This document shows positions 9,388 to 17,826 of a stretch of 64,000 bases of DNA, in pieces; positions within the stretch are counted from its first letter, which is position 1, and each line of letters starts with the position of its first letter. Source of the stretch: Komagataeibacter diospyri (GTDB lineage: Bacteria; Pseudomonadota; Alphaproteobacteria; Acetobacterales; Acetobacteraceae); contig NZ_BDLU01000014.1 of assembly GCF_006538165.1 (NCBI RefSeq), positions 124,001-188,000 of the forward strand. Reading direction: 5' to 3'. The position numbers and the translations under genes were made by a program. The notes under the pieces were generated by a model. That model did no database searches. It saw only the letters and a list, made by a program, of their open reading frames with translations, and was not told the origin of the DNA.

Positions 9388-9661
9388 CGTTTGCTTCCGG
9401 ATTCCTTCTGTGGATTAATAACAACGTTTCTGGTGAAGCTGTTATTATTTTCATCCAGTTTTTTTAACAACCATCATTGTCCATTCTCCGCTTTTTTGCA
9501 GCAAGGGCAGGCATTATGTCGTGTTCGTTACATCGTGTCGGCTGCAAAAGCGGCTAGGGTTTTCCTGATCTTCGTGGGCGAACCGTTATCCTCTGCCATG
9601 ACTTATGATCGGATGGGTGTTTTGCATCTCCCGAAACGCCATGAAGAAGCAGGAAACAATC
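9388..9661. other. Spacer before the gno pseudogene
   Basis: This is AT-rich and contains an 8-bp inverted repeat, taataaca (9416-9423) and tgttatta (9440-9447), followed by a T-run. It may be a further terminator or an operator of the former dehydrogenase gene. No ORF is supported. Confidence 0.3.
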
Positions 9662-10439
9662 ATGTCGGCTGATCCCCTTTTTTCGCTTGCGGGCAGGCGC
9701 GCACCTGTCACCGGGGCGTCACGTGGCATCGGGCAGACCCTTGCGCGGGGGCCGGGCCGGTATGGCACAAAAATCGTGCTGAACGGGCACAATCCCGAAC
9801 GGCTGGCCGCAGCGCGTGCAGGGCTTGAACAGGAAGGGCAGGACGCCGTAACCGCCCATTTGACGTAACCGATCAGGATGCCGTCATCGCAGGTATTGAA
9901 AAAATAGAACATGAGTACGGCCCGATAGATATCCTGATCAACAATACGGGCATCCAGCACCGCGCACTGCTGGAACAGTTCAGCCGGGCAGACCGGGATG
10001 CGCTGACTGCCACCAGCCTCAACGCGGTTTTTCTTTGTGGGTCAGGCCGTCGCACGCCACATGCTGCCGCGTGGGCGGAGCAGGATCGTCAATATCTGTC
10101 CGGTCCAGAGCGAACTGGCCCCGCCCCGGTATCGCGCCCTATACCGCCACCAAGGGCGCGGTCAAAAACCTGACCAGAGGCATGGCGACGGATTGGGCGC
10201 GGCATGGGCTGCAGATCAATGGCCTTGCACCAGGTTACTTCAGGACGGAAATGAATGAAAAACTGGCGGTTGTCAGGGAATTCACCCAATGGTTGTGCCA
10301 GCGCACGCCCGCAGGGCGGTGCGGCAATGTGGAAGAACTGATCGGTGCGGCGATTTTCCTGTCGTCGGATGCATCCAGTTTTGTAAACGGACATACCCTG
10401 ATGGTTAATACGGTATGGCTGCATCCATTTGATAAATAA
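9662..10439 (+). pseudogene. gno: Gluconate 5-dehydrogenase (SDR), broken by three frameshifts
   Basis: The reading frames together rebuild an SDR close to Gluconobacter gluconate 5-dehydrogenase, which interconverts D-gluconate and 5-ketogluconate with NADP(H). Frame 1 gives MSADPLFSLAGRRAPVTGAS and RGIGQT, to a premature TAA at 9866. One lost base near 9861 shifts to VTDQDAVIAG and PIDILINNTGIQ. One extra T near 10030 shifts to VGQAVARHM. One extra C near 10118 shifts to PGIAPYTATKGAVKNLTRGMATDW and on to the stop at 10437. The catalytic Ser of the Ser-Tyr-Lys triad (usual ICSVQSE) is Pro (ICPVQSE) and the C-terminus is altered, so this is genuine decay and not only sequencing error. Confidence 0.88.
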
Positions 10440-10447
10440 GAACATAT

Positions 10448-10540
10448 TTTGGGTCTGCCTTTTCCCGGCAAGGCGGCGTTCCCTGAAGATTTTTGAAAAA
10501 AGCTTCACCAAACATTTTTCATGATTTCAGACCGCCTCTA
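10448..10540 (+). repeat. Dispersed intergenic stem-loop element, copy B
   Basis: Full-length copy. It has hairpin 1 (gccttttcccggcaaggc), gcgttccct, then hairpin 2 (gaagatttttgaaaaaagcttc), accaaacattttt, and a tail ending tttcagaccg shared with copy A. It fills the 3'-to-3' spacer between the gno pseudogene and the regulator gene and overlaps the last codon of the regulator. Confidence 0.75.
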
Positions 10541-11983
10541 CAATGCCGTGCGATAGGGGGCAATGCCACGCCCCTCATTATCAATATCCACACGGTGCCC
10601 GACCATCGGCAGTGCGCGGTGATGGCAGTTTTCACGCGTGCAGGCACGGCAGCCCGGCCCGATGGGAATAATCATGCGCGGGTCATTCAGGTCCAGCCCG
10701 GCGGAATAGACAAGATGCCGGGCATCCGCAATCGAACAGCCCAGAACCACAGCCGTAAGGCGCGGGCGATCAAGGTAGGATATACTGTTACGCCCGACGG
10801 TCCGCGCGATATTGAGATAAAGCGCGCCATCGGTCGTCTGTGATAGCTGGACCTGCACCTGCTGGGGTGTGCTGAAGGCACGGAAAATATTCCATAGCGG
10901 GCAGGGGCCGCCAAAACGGGATTGGGTAAAACGGTTCGCGCTGAAGCTTTTGAGGATATTGCCCGCGATATCCGTCTTGAGGAAGTAGAAGGGAACGCCC
11001 TCGCTTCCGGGCCGCTGCATGGTGCTCAGCCGCTGGCAGGCCTGTTCAAAACTGACCCCGAAATGGCGCTGTAACAGTTCAAGGTCATGGCGCACGTCAC
11101 GGGCGGTCGACCGGAAACGTTCATAGGGTAGCAGCAGCGCGCCGGCGAAATAATTGGTCAGATAAACACGCGCCAGTCCCCGTGCCTCGCTCTCACGCAG
11201 GCGGGAACGGCGGATCGTACGTGCAAATACCCCCTGGTGTTCAATCTGCCCGAGCGCCTGTGCCATCCAGAACGTGCTGCTTTCCGACGGGATGATGCGC
11301 GACAGGAACAGGGTGCGACGGCGTCGGTCCATATGCCACATCAGGCCGCGCTGTCCCAAAGCGAGGTCGATTTCGGTGCGGATGCCATGCTGGTCCAGAA
11401 GGTAGCGGGTCAGTTGTTCGCCCGGGTTGCCTTCATCCAGCCGCATCCGTTCGGCCTGTCGTTCGGCCGTACGGTCCACTTCATCAAAATAGTTGCGCTG
11501 GGCCTGTACCCAGTCATTGACGGCTTCGTATGGTTCCACCCGGTCGGGTGCATCGCGCACGTCGCCACGGTGCGGCGGGCCGGAGCCGATCAGGGGGGCG
11601 GCCGCCTGTTCCTGTCGCAACAGATAGGCGCGATAGAGCCGGATGAACTGGGCGCACAGATCAGGTGCGACGCGCATGGCGGCCTGAATGCTGTCCAGCC
11701 TTACGGCGTCGGTATCGAATACCGGGTCAGTCAGTATTTCGCGCAGTGCCTGTATGCCGCGTGTTTCTTCAGTATCGCTGAAATAATCCACGCCAACGGA
11801 AAAAATTTCACACAGCGTATCAAGCAGGGCCAGCGGCAGGGGGCGGGCGTCATGTTCGATCTGGTTCAGGTAGCTGGCGGATATGCCCAGCCTCTGGGCC
11901 AGTGCGCTCTGTGTCATGCCGACATGGTTGCGCTGGTGGCGGACGCGCGATCCGGTGAAGGTCTTGGTGGCGGCTTTTTTCAT
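10538..11983 (-). CDS. RamB/ScfR-type short-chain fatty acyl transcriptional regulator
   Basis: This 481-residue protein has an N-terminal XRE helix-turn-helix (about residues 12-65: VGMTQSALAQRLGISASYLNQIE), a large central DUF2083-type region with an IrrE-like part, and the C-terminal Cys cluster GPGCRACTRENC typical of the Rv0465c/RamB/ScfR family. Members sense acyl-CoA or acetate status and control acetate, glyoxylate or propionate genes. The ATG at 11983 is preferred over a TTG at 12052; family members begin near KTFTGSRVR. It is divergent from a truncated acetyl-CoA synthetase-like gene, which fits an acetate-related role. A paired TTTGCA motif overlaps its start. Confidence 0.85.
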   Translation of the reverse strand: MKKAATKTFTGSRVRHQRNHVGMTQSALAQRLGISASYLNQIEHDARPLPLALLDTLCEIFSVGVDYFSDTEETRGIQALREILTDPVFDTDAVRLDSIQAAMRVAPDLCAQFIRLYRAYLLRQEQAAAPLIGSGPPHRGDVRDAPDRVEPYEAVNDWVQAQRNYFDEVDRTAERQAERMRLDEGNPGEQLTRYLLDQHGIRTEIDLALGQRGLMWHMDRRRRTLFLSRIIPSESSTFWMAQALGQIEHQGVFARTIRRSRLRESEARGLARVYLTNYFAGALLLPYERFRSTARDVRHDLELLQRHFGVSFEQACQRLSTMQRPGSEGVPFYFLKTDIAGNILKSFSANRFTQSRFGGPCPLWNIFRAFSTPQQVQVQLSQTTDGALYLNIARTVGRNSISYLDRPRLTAVVLGCSIADARHLVYSAGLDLNDPRMIIPIGPGCRACTRENCHHRALPMVGHRVDIDNEGRGIAPYRTAL

Positions 11984-11984
11984 A

Positions 11985-12000
11985 TTTGCAGTCTTTGCAA
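11985..12000. promoter_or_regulatory. Paired TTTGCA motif, candidate operator
   Basis: TTTGCA at 11985-11990 and TTTGCAA at 11994-12000 are direct repeats 9 bp apart just upstream of the regulator ATG. RamB-family regulators are known to bind TTTGCAAA-containing sites, so this may be autoregulation. The site rests on motif similarity only. Confidence 0.45.
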
Positions 12001-12249
12001 TCCGCTTCGGTGTGTTCACTCTTTTAAACGGCAAAACCTCTTCCGTCCGCAACCGGGATTTGTCACAGTCCGGATCAACAAAAACAAGAGCAGTAAAGAC
12101 GAACGCCTGGGTCGGGCAAGAATAAACATAATAACTGCCGTTTCAGGCACCCGACATCCCGGCCGTATCCACGTGCACCGTCGCCGTTGACTGACCGCAG
12201 CACCCTGCATGGCGCTTTGCGCTTCCATTGAATGACAAGGAACACGACC

Positions 12250-13176
12250 ATGACCCGCATGATGTATGACGATGTTTCCGTTCTGTCAGCCCCCGCCATG
12301 GGGCAGGTATTCCCGCGCATGACCGGCAGTGCGGTTTTTCTTGGCGTTCCGGTGCCATCTGCACATGGACAGCGCGTGCTGAACATTTCTGCCCTGTGCG
12401 TGGATCGCCATCTGGGCGATCATGCGGACAGGCCCGCCATATCCCGGCAGGGGACCGGTGCGCAGTCCGTATCCTACCGCGACCTGCATGAACGCGTCTG
12501 CCGCCTTGCCAACGCCCTGACGGATCAGGGGGTGCAGCGCGGTGACAGGGTCGCGATCCATCTGCCCCTGATGGTGGAAAGTGTGGTGGCCGTCCTTGCA
12601 TGCATGCGCATCGGTGCGGTGCATGTCGTGCTGCCAGCCATGCCTGGCGCGATGCCTTTACGTGAACGGCTGGTTGATTGCGCCGCGGTTGCCGTGCTGA
12701 CCGGCAATGAAACCATCCGCGATACCGATCGTGCGCCGCTGAAAGTCACGCTGGATGAGGCATTGGATACCGCGGGTGCCCGCTGTCGTGTAAAACTGGT
12801 GCTGGTTGTCACGGCAGGCGATGCGGATATCACGATGAAGCCGGGACGTGACCATCGGCATGATGCCGTCGTGGACTGGTACGAACCGGATTATGCGCCG
12901 GAAGTCATGTATGAGGATGACCCGCTGTTCATGCTCTATCCCGCAGGCAGGGCGGGTCGGCGCCACGGCGTAACGTATACGGCTGGAGAATATGGCCGCC
13001 TGACATCCTGCACGATGGACATGCTGTTGCCGCCGGGTAATGCGGGCATTCCCGGCGCGCTTGTGGAAATGGCGTGGAATACGGGACAGACCGCCCTTAT
13101 CGTAGGGGTGCTGGCAAAAGGGGACACCATCATGATCGATGGGTATGCCCGCACGGCTGCAATATCGGGCAATTGA
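12250..13176 (+). CDS. Truncated acetyl-CoA synthetase-like protein
   Basis: These 308 residues match the N-terminal half of AMP-forming acetyl-CoA synthetases (about 650 residues). NISALCVDRHL, YRDLHERVCRLANAL, GDRVAIHLPLMVESVVAVL and CMRIGAVHVV follow the family in order. The ATP-binding loop, usually YTSGSTGKPKG, is degraded to YPAGRAGRRHG. The protein stops soon after and lacks the adenylation core motifs, the hinge and the C-terminal acetylation-site domain. It cannot be a working synthetase. It is either a decaying acs paralogue or a reused fragment, although the frame is intact. The ATG at 12250 follows aagga. It is divergent from the RamB/ScfR-type regulator and followed by repeat copy C. 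Confidence 0.78.
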   Translation: MTRMMYDDVSVLSAPAMGQVFPRMTGSAVFLGVPVPSAHGQRVLNISALCVDRHLGDHADRPAISRQGTGAQSVSYRDLHERVCRLANALTDQGVQRGDRVAIHLPLMVESVVAVLACMRIGAVHVVLPAMPGAMPLRERLVDCAAVAVLTGNETIRDTDRAPLKVTLDEALDTAGARCRVKLVLVVTAGDADITMKPGRDHRHDAVVDWYEPDYAPEVMYEDDPLFMLYPAGRAGRRHGVTYTAGEYGRLTSCTMDMLLPPGNAGIPGALVEMAWNTGQTALIVGVLAKGDTIMIDGYARTAAISGN

Positions 13177-13177
13177 T

Positions 13178-13262
13178 GAAAATAAAAATTTCTGGGCGCT
13201 GCCTTTTTTCAAAAAGGCAGCGTTCCCGCGAACTTTCAGAAACTTTCTTGTGATGTGCACAA
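13178..13262 (+). repeat. Dispersed intergenic stem-loop element, copy C
   Basis: It begins aataaaaatttctgg, then a perfect 11-bp hairpin gctgccttttt (13199-13209) / aaaaaggcagc (13212-13222), gttcccgcg, and a diverged second hairpin (gaactttcagaaactttc). It lies right after the truncated acs-like stop and could terminate it. Confidence 0.75.
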
Positions 13263-13496
13263 TACCCCAAGAGTAGTCGTTTCAGATGGTCTTTGGTGAA
13301 AGTCGCCCACCCTGACCCTGACCATAGCCGCCCTCCGAAAATGACCATCACGTGCCGCTATCGACAGGGCCATCCATATGCCTCACCGGGCACCGTGCCC
13401 GGATGCGGATTTATCTGACCTCCCCCATAAACCCGCCAGCACGACGGACGTTATGTCAATCCAGCCAACAATGCCGACAGGAAACAGGCAGATGGC

Positions 13497-16400
13497 ATGA
13501 ATGCGATTGTCCAGCTTGCGCTTGCCCGTCCCTATACCTTTGTCGTGATGGCGATCCTGATTGCCATGGCGGGCGTGCTGTCAGCCATCCGCACGCCAGA
13601 AGACATCTTTCCCGAAATCGGCATTCCCGTCATTGCCGTGGCGTGGACCTACAGCAACCTTTCACCACAGGACATGTCCGGACGCATCGTACTGCCATTC
13701 CAGCGTACGCTGACCACGACGGTCAATAATATCGAACATATCGAAGGACAGTCGCTGACAGGCATCGGGGTCATAAAGATATTCTTCCAGCCCGGCACCG
13801 ATATCCGCATCGCCAATGCGCAGGTCACCGCCATTGCCCAGACAATCCTGCGCCAGCTTCCCGTTGGCACCACGCCACCGCTGATCCTGAACTACAATGC
13901 CTCCACCGTGCCGATCGTCCAGCTTGCCCTGTCGGGTGAGGGCATGACCGAACAGCAGTTGTATGATTACGGTTTCAACTTCATCCGCAACCGGCTGGTC
14001 ACGGTGCCGGGGGCCGCCATTCCCTATCCCTATGGGGGAAAGGTGCGCCAGATCCAGATGGACCTTGACCCGGCCAAGCTGCAGTCACGTGGTGTCTCGG
14101 CACAGGACGTGGGTACCGCCCTGACCAGTCAGACACAGATCACGCCCGCGGGTTTCGTCAAGATTGGCGAATACCAGTATAATTTCAGGCTCAATAATGT
14201 CCCGCTTTCGGTTGACCTGCTGAACATGCTGCCCGTGCGCACGGTCAATGGCGCGGTTGTGCGCGTGCGTGATGTGGCTCATGTGCGCGACGGGTCAACC
14301 CCGCAGCAGAACGTGGTTCATGTGGACGGGCAGCGTTCGGCGCTGATGACGGTGCTGAAATCGGGGGCGACTTCCACCATCGCCATCGTGCAGGGGGTCA
14401 AGGCGATGATCCCCGATGCGACACGCGGGCTGCCGAAACAGCTTAAACTGCGCCCTGTCAATGACCAGTCGCTTTTTGTCCGCGCCGCCGTGGACGGGGT
14501 GATGCGCGAAGGGGCGATCGCGGCGGGGCTGACCAGTCTCATGATCCTGCTTTTCCTGGGGTCATGGCGGTCGACGCTGATTGTGGCGACATCCATCCCG
14601 TTATCGGTCATGGGGGCGATCGCGGCGCTGTCCATGCTGGGGGAAACACTGAATGTCATGACGCTGGGCGGCCTTGCGCTGGCGGTCGGCATTCTGGTGG
14701 ACGAGGCGACGGTCACGATCGAGAACATCGAACGCCATCTGGAAATGGGCAAGGATGTGCATGCCGCCATCATTGACGGCTCTGCCGAGATCATCGTCCC
14801 GGCCTTCCTGTCGCTGATATGCATCTGCATCGTGTTCGTGCCGATGTTCTACCTGCCCGGGGTTGCGGGTTTTCTGTTCGTGCCGATGGCGCTGTCGGTC
14901 ATGTTCGCCATGGTAATGTCGTTCATCCTGTCACGCACGCTGGTGCCGACCATGGCCATGTTCCTGCTCCGCCCGCATGCGGAAGGAGAACGGAAAAAGG
15001 AAAATGTCTTCACACGTTTCCAGCAGGGATTCGAACGACGTTTTGACAGCTTTCGTGACCGTTACGGTGCATTGCTGGAAAGTATTATGGACCATCGTGG
15101 CCGGTTCGTGACGGGGTTCGTGTGTTTTTCGGCACTCAGCCTCGGGCTGCTGCCGTTCCTTGGCCGCAATTTCTTTCCGCAGGTCGATGCGGGCACCATG
15201 ACCCTGCATGTCCGTGGTCCGATCGGCATGCGGATCGAAGAAACATCGGCCCTGTTCCAGCGGATTGAAAAACAGATCCGCCAGCGGCTGCCCGCGGCTG
15301 AACTTGATTCCATCGCGGATAATATCGGCCTGCCCACCAGCGCCATCAACACCGCCTATAACGCGTCAGGCACGATCGGGCCGCAGGATGGCGATATCCT
15401 TGTGGCGCTGAAGGAAAACCACCGGCCCACCGAACGCTACATCCGCCTGCTGCGCACCGAACTGCCGCGCCTGTTCCCTGAAGCCACCTTTGCCTTCCTG
15501 CCGTCCGACATCACCACCCAGATCCTGAATTTTGGCGCGCCCGCACCGATCGACATTCAGGTTTCAGGCCCCGAGCCGGATGAAACGCGGCAGTTTGCCG
15601 GGAAGATACTGCGCGCCATACGGCGCATCGATGGGCTGGTCGATGCCCGCATCCAGCAGCCCGGCCATTATCCCGAACTGCGTTTTGACGTGGACCGCAC
15701 CCGTATCAACCAGCTTGGCCTGACGGAAGGCGATGTCACCAACGCCATCGCGACCTCCATTGCCGGGACCGTGCAGACCGCGCCCCTGTACTGGCTGGAC
15801 CCCCACAGCATGGTCACATACCCCATTGCGGTGCAGATGCCTGAATACCGGATCAGTTCGCTGGCGGATATCATCGGTCTGCCGGTGACGGGGGCTTCCG
15901 CCACGCAGCTACAGGTGCTGGGGGCACTTGGCACGATTACGCGCGATGCGACCTCGCCGGTTGAGGCCCAGTACAACATCCGCTCCCTGATTGATGTATT
16001 CGCGGGTGGTGACGGCCGTGATCTGGGGGCGATCGCCAGTGACGTACAGGCGGCACTGCGCCACCTGGACCATGACCGGCCCAAGACGGTCACCGTTACG
16101 CTGCGCGGCCAGTACCAGGCCATGACGACGGCGTTTTCGGGCATGGGGTTCGGACTGCTGGGTGCGATCGTGCTGATCTACCTGCTGATCGTCATCAATT
16201 TCCAGAGCTGGACCGACCCGTGCATTGTCGTCCTGGCGCTGCCCGGCGCGCTGGCGGGCATATGCTGGATGCTGTTTGCAACGCAGACGCCGCTATCCGT
16301 TCCCGCACTGACGGGGGCGATCATGTGCATGGGGGTGGCGACGGCCAATTCCATCCTTGTCATCACTTTCTGCCGTGAACAGCTGGCGGAACATGGCGAC

Positions 16401-16661
16401 GCCGTCCGCGCGGCGCTGGCGGCAGGGCGCACGCGGCTGCGACCCGTCATCATGACGGCGCTGGCCATGGTCATAGGCATGCTGCCCATGGCGCTGGGAC
16501 TGGGGGAAGGGGGCGAACAGAACGCGCCGCTGGGCCGCGCCGTGATCGGCGGGCTGATATTCGCCACCTGTGCATCGCTGTTCTTCGTGCCGACGCTGTT
16601 CGCCATCATCTATGATCGCCGCGCGCGTCATGCGGCGGATGGGGCGCACGCCCATGCCTGA
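13497..16661 (+). CDS. RND efflux permease (HAE/AcrB-like inner-membrane pump)
   Basis: This 1054-residue protein is a proton-driven drug/metabolite exporter of the inner membrane and the pump of a tripartite complex. The layout is the RND standard: TM1 near residues 10-30, a large periplasmic loop, TM2-7 (about 335-550), a second loop and TM8-12 (about 860-1040). The TM4 relay reads GILVDEATVTIENIE, so the usual Asp-Asp pair is Asp-Glu. TM10 reads MGVATANSILVI, where HAE pumps such as AcrB have Lys (AKN). This altered relay marks a separate RND subfamily. It overlaps the fusion-protein gene by 8 bp. Confidence 0.93.
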   Translation: MNAIVQLALARPYTFVVMAILIAMAGVLSAIRTPEDIFPEIGIPVIAVAWTYSNLSPQDMSGRIVLPFQRTLTTTVNNIEHIEGQSLTGIGVIKIFFQPGTDIRIANAQVTAIAQTILRQLPVGTTPPLILNYNASTVPIVQLALSGEGMTEQQLYDYGFNFIRNRLVTVPGAAIPYPYGGKVRQIQMDLDPAKLQSRGVSAQDVGTALTSQTQITPAGFVKIGEYQYNFRLNNVPLSVDLLNMLPVRTVNGAVVRVRDVAHVRDGSTPQQNVVHVDGQRSALMTVLKSGATSTIAIVQGVKAMIPDATRGLPKQLKLRPVNDQSLFVRAAVDGVMREGAIAAGLTSLMILLFLGSWRSTLIVATSIPLSVMGAIAALSMLGETLNVMTLGGLALAVGILVDEATVTIENIERHLEMGKDVHAAIIDGSAEIIVPAFLSLICICIVFVPMFYLPGVAGFLFVPMALSVMFAMVMSFILSRTLVPTMAMFLLRPHAEGERKKENVFTRFQQGFERRFDSFRDRYGALLESIMDHRGRFVTGFVCFSALSLGLLPFLGRNFFPQVDAGTMTLHVRGPIGMRIEETSALFQRIEKQIRQRLPAAELDSIADNIGLPTSAINTAYNASGTIGPQDGDILVALKENHRPTERYIRLLRTELPRLFPEATFAFLPSDITTQILNFGAPAPIDIQVSGPEPDETRQFAGKILRAIRRIDGLVDARIQQPGHYPELRFDVDRTRINQLGLTEGDVTNAIATSIAGTVQTAPLYWLDPHSMVTYPIAVQMPEYRISSLADIIGLPVTGASATQLQVLGALGTITRDATSPVEAQYNIRSLIDVFAGGDGRDLGAIASDVQAALRHLDHDRPKTVTVTLRGQYQAMTTAFSGMGFGLLGAIVLIYLLIVINFQSWTDPCIVVLALPGALAGICWMLFATQTPLSVPALTGAIMCMGVATANSILVITFCREQLAEHGDAVRAALAAGRTRLRPVIMTALAMVIGMLPMALGLGEGGEQNAPLGRAVIGGLIFATCASLFFVPTLFAIIYDRRARHAADGAHAHA

Positions 16662-17826
16662 TGCTGCGGTCATGCCGCAGTCAGGGCACAAGCCCCGCCT
16701 GCGCTGGATCATTATCGGGGCTGCATGCATTTTCGGCATCATCCTTGTGGTGGGAACGCTCGCCCGCATCCATGCCCGCCACCGGCTGCATGCCAGCAAC
16801 GTGGCGGCGCTGGTGCCCAGTGTCACCGTCGTGCATCCCGGCGGGAAGGCCACTGATACGCTGGTCCTGCCCGCCATCCTGCAGGCATGGTACAGCGCGC
16901 CCGTTTATGCACGCACCAATGGCTACCTGCGGCAATGGTATGTCGATATCGGGGACAGGGTGACGGCAGGCCAGCTGCTGGCGGAAATCGATACGCCCGA
17001 TGTTGACCTGCAGCTTGCCGGGGCGCGGGCGGCGCTGGGTACCCGGACGGCGCAGCGTGACCTTGCGCGTATTACATCGCGCCGGTGGGATCGGCTGAAT
17101 GCGCAGAATGCGGTATCCCAGCAGGAAACGGACGAACGTCGGGGCAACCTTGCGGCCAGCGAGGCAACGCGCCATGAAGCCGCAGCCGATGTCGAACGGC
17201 TTGAAACGCTTTCGGCCTTCAAGCGCATCATCGCCCCCTTTGCCGGTGTGGTGACCAGCCGCGCCACCGATATCGGGGCGCTGATCGTGGCGGGCACGGC
17301 AGCCAGCCAGCCGCTTTTTACCGTATCGGACGTGGCCCGGCTGCGGCTGTACGTGCGGGTGCCGCAGGCCTATGCTGCGCGCATGCGGGAGGGTTTTGAT
17401 GCGCATTTTACGGTGCCGGATTATCACAACCGGCAGTTTGACGCCCACCTGATCCATTCCTCGGACGCGGTTGATTCCCAGTCTGGCACCATGCTGGTCC
17501 AGCTGGTCTATGACAATGCGGAAGCCCTGCTCAAACCCGGCGCGTATGCCCAGATTGCCTTCACGTTTCACGGCTCCGGCCCACAGGCACCGCCCAGCGT
17601 GCGCATTCCCGCCAGCAGCCTGCTGTTCCGCCGGGACGGGACCACCGTGGCGGTGGTGGATGGACGCAACCATGTCAGGATACGGCCCGTCTCGATCCTG
17701 ATCGATTTCGGGACGGAGCTTGAGGTCACGGGCGTGGCACCACAGGACAGGGTCATTACCAACCCGCCGGATGATATCGGGGATGGTGACCCCGTCAGAC
17801 CGCGCGAGGGCGGACATGGCGCCTGA
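16654..17826 (+). CDS. RND efflux membrane fusion protein
   Basis: This 390-residue periplasmic adaptor links the RND pump to the outer-membrane channel. An N-terminal membrane anchor (IIIGAACIFGIILVVG, near residues 20-35) is followed by a lipoyl-like/barrel strand (APVYARTNGYLRQWYVDIGD). Next come a coiled-coil hairpin (about 110-190), the second lipoyl half (IIAPFAGVVTSRATDIGALI) and beta-barrel/membrane-proximal domains. The ATG at 16654 is chosen because it overlaps the permease stop as in a translationally coupled operon. The 3' end overlaps the channel gene by 11 bp. Confidence 0.9.
   Translation: MPDAAVMPQSGHKPRLRWIIIGAACIFGIILVVGTLARIHARHRLHASNVAALVPSVTVVHPGGKATDTLVLPAILQAWYSAPVYARTNGYLRQWYVDIGDRVTAGQLLAEIDTPDVDLQLAGARAALGTRTAQRDLARITSRRWDRLNAQNAVSQQETDERRGNLAASEATRHEAAADVERLETLSAFKRIIAPFAGVVTSRATDIGALIVAGTAASQPLFTVSDVARLRLYVRVPQAYAARMREGFDAHFTVPDYHNRQFDAHLIHSSDAVDSQSGTMLVQLVYDNAEALLKPGAYAQIAFTFHGSGPQAPPSVRIPASSLLFRRDGTTVAVVDGRNHVRIRPVSILIDFGTELEVTGVAPQDRVITNPPDDIGDGDPVRPREGGHGA

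Noticed and set aside
9860..10120. Programmed frameshifting in the SDR gene
   Set aside because: Three separate shifts in simple homopolymers plus loss of the catalytic Ser point to decay (or partly to sequencing error), not recoding.
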